Positions 43,622-52,843 of a stretch of DNA of 64,000 nt are shown here, in pieces. The position numbers and the translations under genes are program-made. Position 1 is the first letter of the stretch. Each line of letters begins with the position of its first letter. This DNA is from Sphingobacteriales bacterium 44-15. Its GTDB lineage: Bacteria > Bacteroidota > Bacteroidia > Chitinophagales > Chitinophagaceae. The notes beneath the pieces were generated by a model. The model ran no database searches and was not told the origin of the DNA. It saw only the letters and a program-made list of their open reading frames with translations. Location of the stretch: the NCBI GenBank assembly GCA_001899685.1, contig MKWG01000011.1:62001-126000 (forward strand), in the 5' to 3' direction.

Positions 43622-44698
43622 CTATTTATCTTTCCCCGGGCAGGCTTTCCCATCTATAAAAAAGCCTTCTTCTTTTTTCTGTACGCTGCCGTTCATGGAA
43701 AGGGCGATAGGTTCCAGAATTTCCTCAATTTTATCGGACCTTTTATCAGACAAATAAAAGTTAAAGGTCACAGGGCATTCTTTAATGGCCGCTGCTGCCT
43801 GTATTTTCACTCCAAAATATTCATGCAGATCATCTATCACTTTCTGTAATCTTTGAGCCTTATATTCAAACTCTCCCTTTTTACGCTTCAACATGATGGG
43901 CGCTGCTATTGTATCAGTTTCCTGCTTTACAAGCGCTGTGGTTTTGCGGTAAAAAACAGCGCGCTGGTTGGCAACAAGCTCCACATTTTCCACTTTAGCC
44001 CTGTTGGTAACATTCACTTTGCCCGTTACAACCATTACATTTATTTCCTCCTGGTTGTCATAGGCTTGTATATTGAAGGACGTGCCCACCACCCTGGTCT
44101 CAATATTGCCGCTATGGATGATGAAAGGATGGGCCGGATCATGCGCGACTTCAAAAAAACCTTCCCCTGAGAGATTAATTTCCCTCAGGTCTTTGCCCCT
44201 GAATGACGCAGGGTATTCAAGTACACTGGAAGGGCTGAGCCAAACCTGTGTTCCGTCCGGCAGCTTTATATTTTTCCCCTCTCCTGTGGTAGTGCTGATA
44301 TGCAATAATGATGATGCGATGGTCGTGGTCGCAGTTGGTTGGTCACCTGTTTTGTCACTTTTTCCAGGGCGAAAAATAAAATAGGCAAACAACCCTATGA
44401 ATATAACGGATGCCACAGCAGTACTCAGCCATGCGAGTATCACAGTTTTTCGTGAAACAGGTATCTCAGCAGAAGGCTGAGGCACATCTCCAACAATTAC
44501 CTTCAAAATCTTATCGCCTGCATCTTCTGAAAGCTGCATTTCTGCTTCAGAGCCTTCTATCATCTTACCCAGCAAAGTTTTTAATTCTTCATCAATGTCT
44601 TCCTTTTCGATCAGGGAAAACAGCTCTGCTTTTTCTGCGGGTGTGTGCTCCTTGTTCACATACCTGTGAAATAAATATGCTAACCGCGATTGGGACAT
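43622..44698 (-). CDS. FecR family anti-sigma factor
   Basis: The 358-residue protein has an N-terminal cytosolic anti-sigma part, one membrane helix (VILAWLSTAVASVIFIGLFA at about 92-111) and a periplasmic FecR domain. The latter shows KNIKLPDGTQVWLSPSSVLEYP, GEGFFEVAHDPAHPFIIH and VVGTSFNIQAY. The C-terminal part (about 280-350) contacts the STN domain of the TonB-dependent partner in this family. An ATG at 44713 gives five more residues; MSQSRLAYLFHRY is the more usual start. It lies between the sigma factor and the SusC gene. Confidence 0.92.
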   Translation of the reverse strand: MSQSRLAYLFHRYVNKEHTPAEKAELFSLIEKEDIDEELKTLLGKMIEGSEAEMQLSEDAGDKILKVIVGDVPQPSAEIPVSRKTVILAWLSTAVASVIFIGLFAYFIFRPGKSDKTGDQPTATTTIASSLLHISTTTGEGKNIKLPDGTQVWLSPSSVLEYPASFRGKDLREINLSGEGFFEVAHDPAHPFIIHSGNIETRVVGTSFNIQAYDNQEEINVMVVTGKVNVTNRAKVENVELVANQRAVFYRKTTALVKQETDTIAAPIMLKRKKGEFEYKAQRLQKVIDDLHEYFGVKIQAAAAIKECPVTFNFYLSDKRSDKIEEILEPIALSMNGSVQKKEEGFFIDGKACPGKDK

Positions 44699-44852
44699 AT
44701 AGCAAATGTTCAATTATAGGGATAAGTAGTAAGTGATAAGTGATAAGATTCACCTATGTCTTCTCACGTTTCACAATCACAGACATAATTATGACTGTTA
44801 TGTATAAAGACAGACTCAAGGGAAAAAAGGGTTAGTTATGCTCCAAAATAAT

Positions 44853-45449
44853 TTACTGCAGCATGGTGAATGCAAGGATCAGTATCGCCGGGTTGTCCAT
44901 ATGGGCAAGGCAATAAGCGCGGATGCTTTTTATGGCTTTGGAAAGATGCGCCTTAACGGTTTCAGTGGAAAGATTAAGTTGGGATGCCACTTCTTCTTTT
45001 TTCATTCCTCTCTCCTTGATCAGGCGGTATACTTTATTTTGCTGCGGCGGTAGCGTGTACAGCGCTTTTTCCAAAAGTGCTTCGGTTTCCTTCAGCAGGA
45101 TCCCCTGGTCTGTATTGTTGTAGAAGGAGGGGAGTTTGCCTGCAAAAGCAATTTCCCGGTTCTCCCGGGCAACCTGGCTTTTGAGCAGAGAAAAAAGATA
45201 ATTGCGGATGATGGTATTGAACCATGCTGTAAAATACTCTACACCGGGAAGGTCTTTGCGTTTCACCCATAATTTCATGAATATATCCTGTACCGCTTCC
45301 TCTGAAGTGAAAGCGCAGCCGGTCAGCTTAAAAGCAATAGTATAGACTTTATCCTTATATTGATTAAACAGCATGGTGAATGCAAATGCATCATCCTGCG
45401 ATATGCGGAGCAGTAAATTTTTCTCATTATATGTACAAGCAGTCAGCAA
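44853..45449 (-). CDS. ECF RNA polymerase sigma-70 factor
   Basis: The 198-residue protein has region 2 (DDAFAFTMLFNQYKDKVYTIAFKLTG by position 19-44, then SEEAVQDIFMKLWVKR) and region 4 (LPPQQNKVYRLIKERGMKKEEVA, LNLSTETVKAHLSKAIKSIR). It is typical of the FecI-like sigma factors that control SusC/SusD operons. It is the first gene of the sigma-FecR-SusC-SusD run. The gap to fecR is 154 bases and includes a degraded piece of the GTTTCAC repeat family. Confidence 0.94.
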   Translation of the reverse strand: MLTACTYNEKNLLLRISQDDAFAFTMLFNQYKDKVYTIAFKLTGCAFTSEEAVQDIFMKLWVKRKDLPGVEYFTAWFNTIIRNYLFSLLKSQVARENREIAFAGKLPSFYNNTDQGILLKETEALLEKALYTLPPQQNKVYRLIKERGMKKEEVASQLNLSTETVKAHLSKAIKSIRAYCLAHMDNPAILILAFTMLQ

Positions 45450-45543
45450 TGGATTAACATTTTAAAATAAACGTGAATAAAGCTGTGTTAATCGTGTACA
45501 ATATTAATAAACAAAACACTTGCGCAATAATTTTTTATTGCCA

Positions 45544-45551
45544 CAAATCTA
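45544..45551 (-). promoter_or_regulatory. -7 box upstream of the ECF sigma gene
   Basis: TAGATTTG on the minus strand fits TAnnTTTG and lies 94 bases before the sigma gene start. No -33 match was seen, so the call is tentative. A small hairpin CAATAA/TTATTG lies in the leader. Confidence 0.3.
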
Positions 45552-45590
45552 TCCCTGTATTATTAACCGAATATTAAAAAAAGAAAAAAA

Positions 45591-46079
45591 TTAGATGAAC
45601 AGCCCCCACTCATCTTCGTGATCATCTTTTATAAATGTGGACACCCAGTTACGAAACAGCTCCCGGAAAATTTCCACTTCCTGCTCTATGGCCTCCGCAT
45701 ATTTTTCCTCTCCTGCGCCTACGATAGCGGTAAAGCGGATCTGTTCCATCATTTCACGGCAATTGTTCCGGACAATAGAAGCGTTTTCCATTTTAAGGGT
45801 ATAGGTATCAGCCCCGGCAGCGCCTATGATCTTTGGCGCAACGATAAAAAGATTTTGCCAGATCAGCTCTTTATTTTTTTCGGCATGATCATATTCTTCC
45901 GAATCCTGCAGCGTCTCACAATAAGATTCTACCAGCACAAAAATTTCCCGCCATTTGTTATATAATTGCTCTGCTGCTTCAAATTGGGGCCGCAGCTTCC
46001 ACTCATCACCCTCAAACCGCTTTTTCAACATCCGGTGATCTTCCCACGCGGGCAAACTATGCATTTCACTAAAGTCCAT
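45591..46079 (-). CDS. hypothetical acidic cytosolic protein
   Basis: The 162-residue protein is helical, acidic and without signal peptide or membrane segment. It shows LPAWEDHRMLKKRFEGDEWKL near the start and DHEDEWGLF at the end. I do not recognise the family. Codon use and base composition look like those of its neighbours. It lies 84 bases downstream of the 5'-nucleotidase gene on the same strand, with a hairpin in the gap. Confidence 0.6.
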   Translation of the reverse strand: MDFSEMHSLPAWEDHRMLKKRFEGDEWKLRPQFEAAEQLYNKWREIFVLVESYCETLQDSEEYDHAEKNKELIWQNLFIVAPKIIGAAGADTYTLKMENASIVRNNCREMMEQIRFTAIVGAGEEKYAEAIEQEVEIFRELFRNWVSTFIKDDHEDEWGLFI

Positions 46080-46112
46080 AAAGCGTTATAGATTTATGGT
46101 TTACGGTTTATG

Positions 46113-46157
46113 GTTTACAGTTTGTGGCTATTTGACTATAAACTACAAACTGTAAAC
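46113..46157. repeat. GTTTACAGTTTG inverted repeat
   Basis: GTTTACAGTTTG (46113-46124) and CAAACTGTAAAC (46146-46157) form a perfect 12-bp inverted repeat. Flanking variants (TTTACGGTTTATGG) extend it. It is another interspersed hairpin family. Confidence 0.5.
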
Positions 46158-46163
46158 TTCAAA

Positions 46164-46685
46164 CTACAAAAATATTTCTGCTATTTCCTGCCAGTTGCGT
46201 ACCCTTTCATAGCCTGTTTCGTCTTTATTAAGGATCGTATTGTAAAGGTATGGCTTCCCTTTAAAATGTACGAGGTTGCGCACGTGGTCGTCAATCATAT
46301 AATCGCCTGCTATCATACGTTTGTCTCCGCACAGCACCAACTGGCGCCACGACAAAAAAGGAAAATGCTCATTGAGCCATTCCAGCTTATCTTTTAATGA
46401 ATTAGGAAACTCTGTTGCAGCAGATACAATGAACACTTCATATTTTTTATTAAGCTCATCCATCACATCAATGCAGCCTTCCATTACCGGCAGATGGCGG
46501 AAAAAACCCTCGCTATAGAGCCGCTCACGGGCAAATTCACGATGCTGCTCGGGAATGCCCAGCATCCAGGCGCCTTTCATTTTGGAATAGTCGAGCGGCA
46601 GACCGTAATGCTTGCCATACCATTCAAACATTGCGCCCATAGTATCGGCCATTACTTCATCCATGTCAATGATTACTCTTTGCAT
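46164..46685 (-). CDS. 5' nucleotidase, NT5C type (HAD family)
   Basis: The 173-residue protein starts MQRVIIDMDEVMADTMG, with the HAD nucleophile D7 and acid D9. It continues with FRHLPVMEGCIDVMDELNKKYEVFIVSAAT (motif II region, position about 60-89) and GDYMIDDHVRNL (motif IV). This fits the NT5C deoxyribonucleotidase-like group, which removes phosphate from nucleoside monophosphates. The frame is open to 46742, but the ATG at 46685 places the catalytic Asp at the usual position. Confidence 0.85.
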   Translation of the reverse strand: MQRVIIDMDEVMADTMGAMFEWYGKHYGLPLDYSKMKGAWMLGIPEQHREFARERLYSEGFFRHLPVMEGCIDVMDELNKKYEVFIVSAATEFPNSLKDKLEWLNEHFPFLSWRQLVLCGDKRMIAGDYMIDDHVRNLVHFKGKPYLYNTILNKDETGYERVRNWQEIAEIFL

Positions 46686-46802
46686 GCGGGTGATTTGAAA
46701 TTTGAGATTGAACCACGGAGGCACAAAGCCACAAAGGTTCACTGAGTTTTTTATTGGTTAGCTCTACTGCGCACAACCTGAAATCTGCAACTTCCCTATA
46801 CC

Positions 46803-49700
46803 TTACCCCTTTTCCCCCAACTCCTTCTTTAAATAAATCCCTGTATAGCTTTCCTTACATTTTACCAGCTCTTCCGGTGTGCCTTCAAATAAAATGTATC
46901 CCCCGCCATCTCCGCCTTCCGGGCCAAGATCAATAATATGATCTGCTACTTTGATCACGTCCAGGTTATGCTCTATCACCAGCACGGTATTTCCGCGGTC
47001 TGTCAGCTTGTTCAGCACATCAAGCAGGTGCTGGATGTCTTCAAAGTGCAGTCCTGTGGTAGGCTCATCCAGTATATAAAAGGTTTTGCCCGTATCTTTT
47101 TTTGCCAGCTCCGTCGAGAGCTTCACCCGTTGCGCTTCGCCACCGCTGAGGGTTACGGCACTTTGACCAAGGGTAATGTATCCCAGCCCCACTTCCTGCA
47201 GCACTTTTATTTTACGATAGAGATAAGGCACTGCCTGGAAGAATTCTACCGCTTCATCCACGGTCATATCAAGCACATCGCTGATGGATTTGCCTTTATA
47301 ACGGATCTCCAGTGTTTCCCGGTTATATCTTTTTCCCTGGCATTTTTCGCAAGGTACATATACGTCGGGCAAAAAATTCATTTCGATCACCCGCATACCT
47401 CCGCCTTCGCACATATCACAGCGGCCGCTTTTTACATTGAAAGAGAACCTGCCTGCATTGTAGCCCCTGATCTTTGCTTCCGGTACGGCGGCGAATAATT
47501 GCCTGATCTCAGTAAAAAATCCACAGTAGGTGGCAGGGTTGCTCCGCGGAGTGCGGCCGATTGGCGACTGGTCTATCTCAATTACCTTATCAATATTTTC
47601 AAGTCCCTTTACACTGCTGTATTCAAGAGGCTGCATGCGTGAATTATAGGCATGCTTTGCCAGCAGCGGGTATAATGTTTCGTTGATAAGCGTAGATTTT
47701 CCGCTGCCGCTGACGCCTGTAACCACTATCAGCCTGCCAAGCGGAAATTTTACATTCACCTTTTTAAGGTTGTTGCCCGAAGCGCCTTTTATTTCCAGTG
47801 ATTTCCCGTTGCCTTTGCGGCGTTCTGCCGGCACCTGTATATACCTGTGGCCATTTAAATATGAGGAGGTCAGGGTATCCAGCTTCAATAGATCGGAAGG
47901 CTTTCCCTGCGCCACTATTTTTCCCCCGTGCGAACCGGCACGCGGTCCTATATCTATAAGGTAATCGGCAGCAAGCATTATATCCTTGTCGTGCTCCACT
48001 ACCAATACACTGTTACCGATGTCTCTTAAATGTTCCAGAGCTGTGATCAGCCGCTGGTTGTCGCGCTGGTGCAGTCCTATGGACGGCTCATCCAGGATAT
48101 AGGTGATGCCCTGCAGTTGCGAGCCTATCTGTGTGGCAAGCCGGATACGCTGCGATTCACCGCCGCTGAGCGTTCTTGATGCGCGGTTTAATGTAAGGTA
48201 GGTAAGTCCTACATCAAGTAAAAAGCCGAGCCTTTCCCTGATCTCCTTGAGGATGTCTTTTGCAATGGTATTCTGCTTCCCGGAAAGCCTTTTTTCTATA
48301 CCGTCAAACCAATGCATCAATGCATTAAGATTAAGATTACCAAGCTCTGCGATATTCTTTCCGTCAACTTTAAACCACAGGCTTTCTTTTTTTAACCTGG
48401 CACCATTACAGGTCTCACAGGTTTTAAGCTCCATAAACTGCTCTACCCACTGCTGTATGCTTTCACTGGTGCCGCCGGAAAACCAGCGCTTCAACTGGTT
48501 GACAATACCTTCAAACTCGGTAGCATATACCGGACTTCCAGTGTTTATATCGTCGAAGCTGATTTCAGCTCCATTGCCCCCTTTCTCATCGCCATACAGC
48601 AGCAGGTTCATTACTTTTTCAGGAAGGTCTTTAATGGGTTTATCAAGACTGAATTTGTTTTTCTTTGACAGTTGCTGCACCTGCTTGAAAATATACGCTT
48701 CACGCTCTTCGCCCAGGGGAGCAATGCCTCCTTCATTTATACTTAAGTTTTGGTCAGGGATAATGGCATCCATGCTTACCTGGTATACCGACCCAAGTCC
48801 TTTGCATACAGGGCAGGCTCCATAGGGGGAGTTAAACGAAAAGCTGTTAGGCGAGGGCTCTTCATAGGAAATTCCTGTATCCTCGCACATCAGCATTTTG
48901 GAATAAAATGCATCTTCTCCGGATTTGTCTTTAGTGACAGCGGGGCTGATAAATAAGAGATCTTTGCCCATCTTCAATCCCTGTTGCACGCTCTGGCTGA
49001 GCCTCACCCGGAACGTTTCGTCTACTTTTAACCGGTCTATCACCACTTCTATATCGTGGATCTTATAACGGTCCACCTGCATGCGCGGCACCAGGTCTTT
49101 TATTTCGCCATCCACTCTTACTTTCAGAAATCCCTTTTTTCGTATTTCTTCGAATAGCTCGCGGTAATGCCCTTTGCGGCCACGTACCAGCGGCGCGAGT
49201 ATGGATATATTTTGCCCTTTGAACCTTTTGAAGATGTTCTCCACAATTTCCTCTTCGCTCCATTTGATCATAGGCTTGCCTGTGTTGTAAGAATATGCTT
49301 CGCCTATTCTTGCAAATAGTAGCCGGAGGAAATCATATACTTCCGTCACAGTACCTACTGTTGACCGGGGATTTTTATTCGTGGTCTTTTGCTCTATAGA
49401 GATCACAGGCGAAAGCCCGGTTATTTTATCCACGTCAGGCCGTTCCATATCGCCGATAAACTGGCGGGCATAGGCGCCAAAGGTTTCCATATAACGGCGC
49501 TGCCCTTCGGCATATATAGTATCGAATGCCAGCGACGACTTGCCGCTGCCGCTGATACCGGTAATAACGGTCATTTTATTTTTGGGAATGCTGATATCAA
49601 TATTTTTCAGGTTGTGCACCCTTGCGCCAAACACTGATATATGCTCATGATCCGCGGAGAGTATCTCATCTTCCGTCCTGTTGTCCTTAGCCTTTGCCAT
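46803..49700 (-). CDS. uvrA: excinuclease ABC subunit UvrA
   Basis: The 965-residue protein is a full-length UvrA, the damage-recognition ATPase of nucleotide excision repair. It has two ABC domains. The first has Walker A GISGSGKSS (48-56), a zinc module (CPVCKGLG, later CETCNG), signature LSGGESQRIRLATQIGS and ILDEPSIGLHQRD. The second has GVSGSGKSTLINETLYP, the zinc finger CDMCEGGG with CEKCQGKRY, LSGGEAQRVKLSTEL and ILDEPTTGLHFED. The frame is open to 49733; I chose the ATG at 49700 (MAKAKDNRTE). Several TATCTTTT elements lie just before it. Confidence 0.97.
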   Translation of the reverse strand: MAKAKDNRTEDEILSADHEHISVFGARVHNLKNIDISIPKNKMTVITGISGSGKSSLAFDTIYAEGQRRYMETFGAYARQFIGDMERPDVDKITGLSPVISIEQKTTNKNPRSTVGTVTEVYDFLRLLFARIGEAYSYNTGKPMIKWSEEEIVENIFKRFKGQNISILAPLVRGRKGHYRELFEEIRKKGFLKVRVDGEIKDLVPRMQVDRYKIHDIEVVIDRLKVDETFRVRLSQSVQQGLKMGKDLLFISPAVTKDKSGEDAFYSKMLMCEDTGISYEEPSPNSFSFNSPYGACPVCKGLGSVYQVSMDAIIPDQNLSINEGGIAPLGEEREAYIFKQVQQLSKKNKFSLDKPIKDLPEKVMNLLLYGDEKGGNGAEISFDDINTGSPVYATEFEGIVNQLKRWFSGGTSESIQQWVEQFMELKTCETCNGARLKKESLWFKVDGKNIAELGNLNLNALMHWFDGIEKRLSGKQNTIAKDILKEIRERLGFLLDVGLTYLTLNRASRTLSGGESQRIRLATQIGSQLQGITYILDEPSIGLHQRDNQRLITALEHLRDIGNSVLVVEHDKDIMLAADYLIDIGPRAGSHGGKIVAQGKPSDLLKLDTLTSSYLNGHRYIQVPAERRKGNGKSLEIKGASGNNLKKVNVKFPLGRLIVVTGVSGSGKSTLINETLYPLLAKHAYNSRMQPLEYSSVKGLENIDKVIEIDQSPIGRTPRSNPATYCGFFTEIRQLFAAVPEAKIRGYNAGRFSFNVKSGRCDMCEGGGMRVIEMNFLPDVYVPCEKCQGKRYNRETLEIRYKGKSISDVLDMTVDEAVEFFQAVPYLYRKIKVLQEVGLGYITLGQSAVTLSGGEAQRVKLSTELAKKDTGKTFYILDEPTTGLHFEDIQHLLDVLNKLTDRGNTVLVIEHNLDVIKVADHIIDLGPEGGDGGGYILFEGTPEELVKCKESYTGIYLKKELGEKG

Positions 49701-49771
49701 AAAAGATAGCGAAGATACTAAAAAAGATAGCAAAATAAATCATTTTGTGCATTTCAAACTAAACCGTTGAG

Positions 49772-49850
49772 ACTATGTCAAACGCGAGAAGTGAGAGGAT
49801 AAAGATGAAGAGAAATGTTTTACTTCTTACATTTCAGGTTTGACACAGCA
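49772..49850. repeat. MITE-like interspersed repeat, copy 5
   Basis: ACTATGTCAAACG at the left and GTTTGACACAGC at the right are inverted copies. The interior has GAGAAGTGAGAGG and TTACTTCTTAC units. It lies between the divergent uvrA and SGNH hydrolase genes. Confidence 0.5.
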
Positions 49851-49909
49851 TTATGCATATCCTTTATAATTCACTCAAAAAAGCGTAGCATTGTATCAAA
49901 CCTTTGCAC

Positions 49910-51691
49910 ATGATCTCAAAAGCTCCCGCATCACTGTTGTGTTTACTTTTTTTTGCACAATTGCTCACTGCCCAGAATACCGGCAACTATACCTGGTGGA
50001 ATCCTGCAACAAATTCCTTCCCGGTGGTTGAAGGCCAGGCGTGGCAGGGGACAGTAAAGGATTTTTATGACCGCCTGCCTGCTAAAGCGGAAAATATGGT
50101 GAGAAAAGAGGTATGGGATCTGTCAAGGCACAGTGCGGGACTGTATATAAAATTCAACAGCAATGCAAAAAATATAATAGTCCGGTATACCACTACCGGC
50201 AGGGGAAATTATGCCATGCCGCACATGCCGGCTACCGGTGTAAGCGGGATTGACCTGTATGCTATTGATCATAGTGGCAACTGGGTGTGGGCGCCGGGAA
50301 AATATGCTTTCGGGGATACTGTCACCTACCAGTTCATGAACATGGAAGTGGATACCGTTTTCCGGAACCGGGATTGTGAATTCAGGCTGTTCCTGCCGCT
50401 ATACAATGGCGTGAGCTGGATGGAAATAGGGGTACCCAAAGAAAATACGTTTCAGCCATTGCCGCTGACAAAAGAAAAACCTGTTGTCTTTTACGGCACA
50501 TCTATCCTCCAGGGAGGCTGCGCTTCGAGACCGGGACTGGGATGGACTTCCATAGTGGAACGCAGGCTTGACTGCCCTGTCATCAATCTTGGATTTTCCG
50601 GCAATGGAAGGCTGGAGCCGGAGGTCATTGATCTTATTAATGAAATTGATGCAAAGCTTTACGTGCTGGATTGCATACCCAATATGGTGCATGGCAGTAT
50701 GTTTTCTGACCGGGAGCTGGCATCGCGCATTTCAAAGTCTGTAGGCAGCATCAGGCAAAAGCACCCGGGTATTCCTATACTTCTTGTAGCCCACAGCCTC
50801 AATAGTAGCTCCGGCATGATTGAAGCTTCGCGGTATACCAACAGCGAAATATCTGATGCCGTGCTCACCAGGGTTTACGACAGTTTGAAAAAGAGCGGGA
50901 TGAAGGAGCTTTACCTCCTCGACAGCAGGGCTATAGGCTTTGATATAGACGCTACCGTAGACGGTGTGCACCCCAATGATATTGGCATGAAGTATTATGC
51001 CGATGCCTGCACGAAAATCATCCGCTCCATTCTTCATGAGGAAGAAGGCGCTTTCTCTACCATGAAACCCATTATCCAGACAAGAGATGGTTATGACTGG
51101 CGTGGAAGGCACGAAGCTATCAATGCGCTTAATATGACGGATCCCCCGCAAAATATTTTTATAGGCAATTCCATCATTCACTACTGGGGCGGTAAGCCGG
51201 AAGCTGCTATAGCACGTGGCAAAGATTCATGGGAAAAATACCTGGAGCCGCTGGGGGTGAGAAATATGGCCTATGGATGGGACAGGATCGAAAATGCCCT
51301 CTGGCGGATATATCACGGAGAATTAGACGGCATTCATCCCAAACATATTGTGATCATGCTGGGAACCAACAACCTGCAGTTGAATACCGATGAAGAAATT
51401 ATTGCAGGGCTGGGGTTGCTGCTTGATGCCATACAATTGCGCCAGCCCCAAACCGCAGTTCTTCTTTCCGGAATATTTCCCCGGAGGAATATGGAGCCGC
51501 GCATAGTAAAGCTCAACCGGCAGATCGCCGCACTTGCAGCAAAAAAGAAAGCGCTTTTTGTGGATCCCGGAAAAATATTGCTCGCTTCCGGCGGAAAGAT
51601 CAACGAAGCGCTGTTCAGCGATGGGCTGCATCCCAATGCCACCGGGTATGGAAAGCTGGCGCCGGTATTGGCAGAATACCTGAAAAATTAA
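49910..51691 (+). CDS. exported protein with two SGNH/GDSL hydrolase domains
   Basis: The 593-residue protein has a signal peptide (MISKAPASLLCLLFFAQLLTA), an N-terminal beta domain (about 30-185) and two SGNH esterase domains. The first (about 190-375) has S198 in FYGTSILQGG, GFSGNG, and D351/H354 in DGVHPND. The second (about 412-590) has S421 in IGNSIIHYWGG, GTNN at about 485-488 and D571/H574 in DGLHPNATGY. Both sets look complete. Such enzymes remove acetyl or acyl groups from carbohydrates or lipids outside the cell. I chose the ATG at 49910 over a TTG at 49904. Confidence 0.9.
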   Translation: MISKAPASLLCLLFFAQLLTAQNTGNYTWWNPATNSFPVVEGQAWQGTVKDFYDRLPAKAENMVRKEVWDLSRHSAGLYIKFNSNAKNIIVRYTTTGRGNYAMPHMPATGVSGIDLYAIDHSGNWVWAPGKYAFGDTVTYQFMNMEVDTVFRNRDCEFRLFLPLYNGVSWMEIGVPKENTFQPLPLTKEKPVVFYGTSILQGGCASRPGLGWTSIVERRLDCPVINLGFSGNGRLEPEVIDLINEIDAKLYVLDCIPNMVHGSMFSDRELASRISKSVGSIRQKHPGIPILLVAHSLNSSSGMIEASRYTNSEISDAVLTRVYDSLKKSGMKELYLLDSRAIGFDIDATVDGVHPNDIGMKYYADACTKIIRSILHEEEGAFSTMKPIIQTRDGYDWRGRHEAINALNMTDPPQNIFIGNSIIHYWGGKPEAAIARGKDSWEKYLEPLGVRNMAYGWDRIENALWRIYHGELDGIHPKHIVIMLGTNNLQLNTDEEIIAGLGLLLDAIQLRQPQTAVLLSGIFPRRNMEPRIVKLNRQIAALAAKKKALFVDPGKILLASGGKINEALFSDGLHPNATGYGKLAPVLAEYLKN

Positions 51692-51748
51692 ACCCTGACA
51701 CCCGTCTGTCAAATTGATTTCGCTTTTCCCCGTCCTGCATTTAACTTC

Positions 51749-52723
51749 ATGCCAAAAGATGTAAGGATGAAACTGAAGGCATTGCTTAAACTTATCAGGT
51801 TTCCCAATCTTATATTTATTGCTGTAACGCAGTTCCTGTTTTATTTCTGTATCCTTTATCCTTCCACGCATCCCGATGTTTTTTTTGCGGATGAGTTTCA
51901 TTTGTTTGTGCTGCTGGTCATTTCATCTGTTTGTATTGCGGCGGGCGGCTATGTCATCAATGATTATTTTGACCTGAATATTGACCAGGTAAACAAACCC
52001 GGCCGTATTATAGTAGAGAAGATAATCCCACGGAGGCGGGCGATCATCTGGCACTGGCTTTTTTCTACCGCAGGGGTGGTAATGGGATTTTATATTTCTT
52101 TTGTAACACGTAACTGGCTGATAGGTTTTTCCAATGTGGTATGCGTGCTTTTACTCTGGGTATATTCTACTACTTTCAAAAAAAAGCTGCTGTCAGGCAA
52201 TGTGATGATTTCATTGCTTACCGCATGGGTGGTATTGGTAGTTTTCTTTTTTGTTGACTATGTGTCGGATAATCGTTTGCCGGGCTGGAACATGCCTGAT
52301 GTAATGTCGCCGCATGTGCACAACAGGATCATGCGGCTGGCTTTCTTATATGCGGGTTTTGCATTTGTCATTTCACTGATAAGAGAGGTGATCAAAGACA
52401 TGGAAGATATAGAAGGAGATGCCCGTTACGGTTGCAAGACCATGCCGGTGGTATGGGGAATACAGGTATCAAAAGTGTTTGCCGGTGTTTGGCTTATGGC
52501 GCTTACCGGGGCGTTACTGGGCATCCAGGTGTATGCGGCATACCTGGGCTGGTGGTGGAGCATATTATACTGCATGCTGCTGATCGTAGTGCCTTTACTT
52601 TGGGTAACAAGGAAATTGTATCTTGCTGCCAATGCATCTGATTTCGGGTATCTTAGCGGGGCCGTGAAGTTTGTAATGCTGACGGGAATATTGTCTATGT
52701 TGTTTTTTAGATTGTATCGGTAA
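51749..52723 (+). CDS. UbiA family prenyltransferase
   Basis: The 324-residue integral membrane protein has the two Asp-rich prenyl-diphosphate motifs of UbiA enzymes: NDYFDLNID (71-79) and DMEDIEGD in the second half. About eight or nine membrane helices are seen. Bacteroidota homologues are often named geranylgeranylglycerol-phosphate geranylgeranyltransferase-like; the acceptor here is not known. An ATG at 51767 (M7) is an alternative start. It lies 57 bases after the SGNH hydrolase gene and before maf. Confidence 0.9.
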   Translation: MPKDVRMKLKALLKLIRFPNLIFIAVTQFLFYFCILYPSTHPDVFFADEFHLFVLLVISSVCIAAGGYVINDYFDLNIDQVNKPGRIIVEKIIPRRRAIIWHWLFSTAGVVMGFYISFVTRNWLIGFSNVVCVLLLWVYSTTFKKKLLSGNVMISLLTAWVVLVVFFFVDYVSDNRLPGWNMPDVMSPHVHNRIMRLAFLYAGFAFVISLIREVIKDMEDIEGDARYGCKTMPVVWGIQVSKVFAGVWLMALTGALLGIQVYAAYLGWWWSILYCMLLIVVPLLWVTRKLYLAANASDFGYLSGAVKFVMLTGILSMLFFRLYR

Positions 52724-52843
52724 GGAATAAGGTAGAAGGGGTAGGGTAAGCCATGGGTGTAAGGCGAACCTGCGACCTGTAACCTGCAACTGCAATAAGG
52801 CCTTATGCCCTATACCTTCCCTCTTATACCTAAAAAAAATTTT

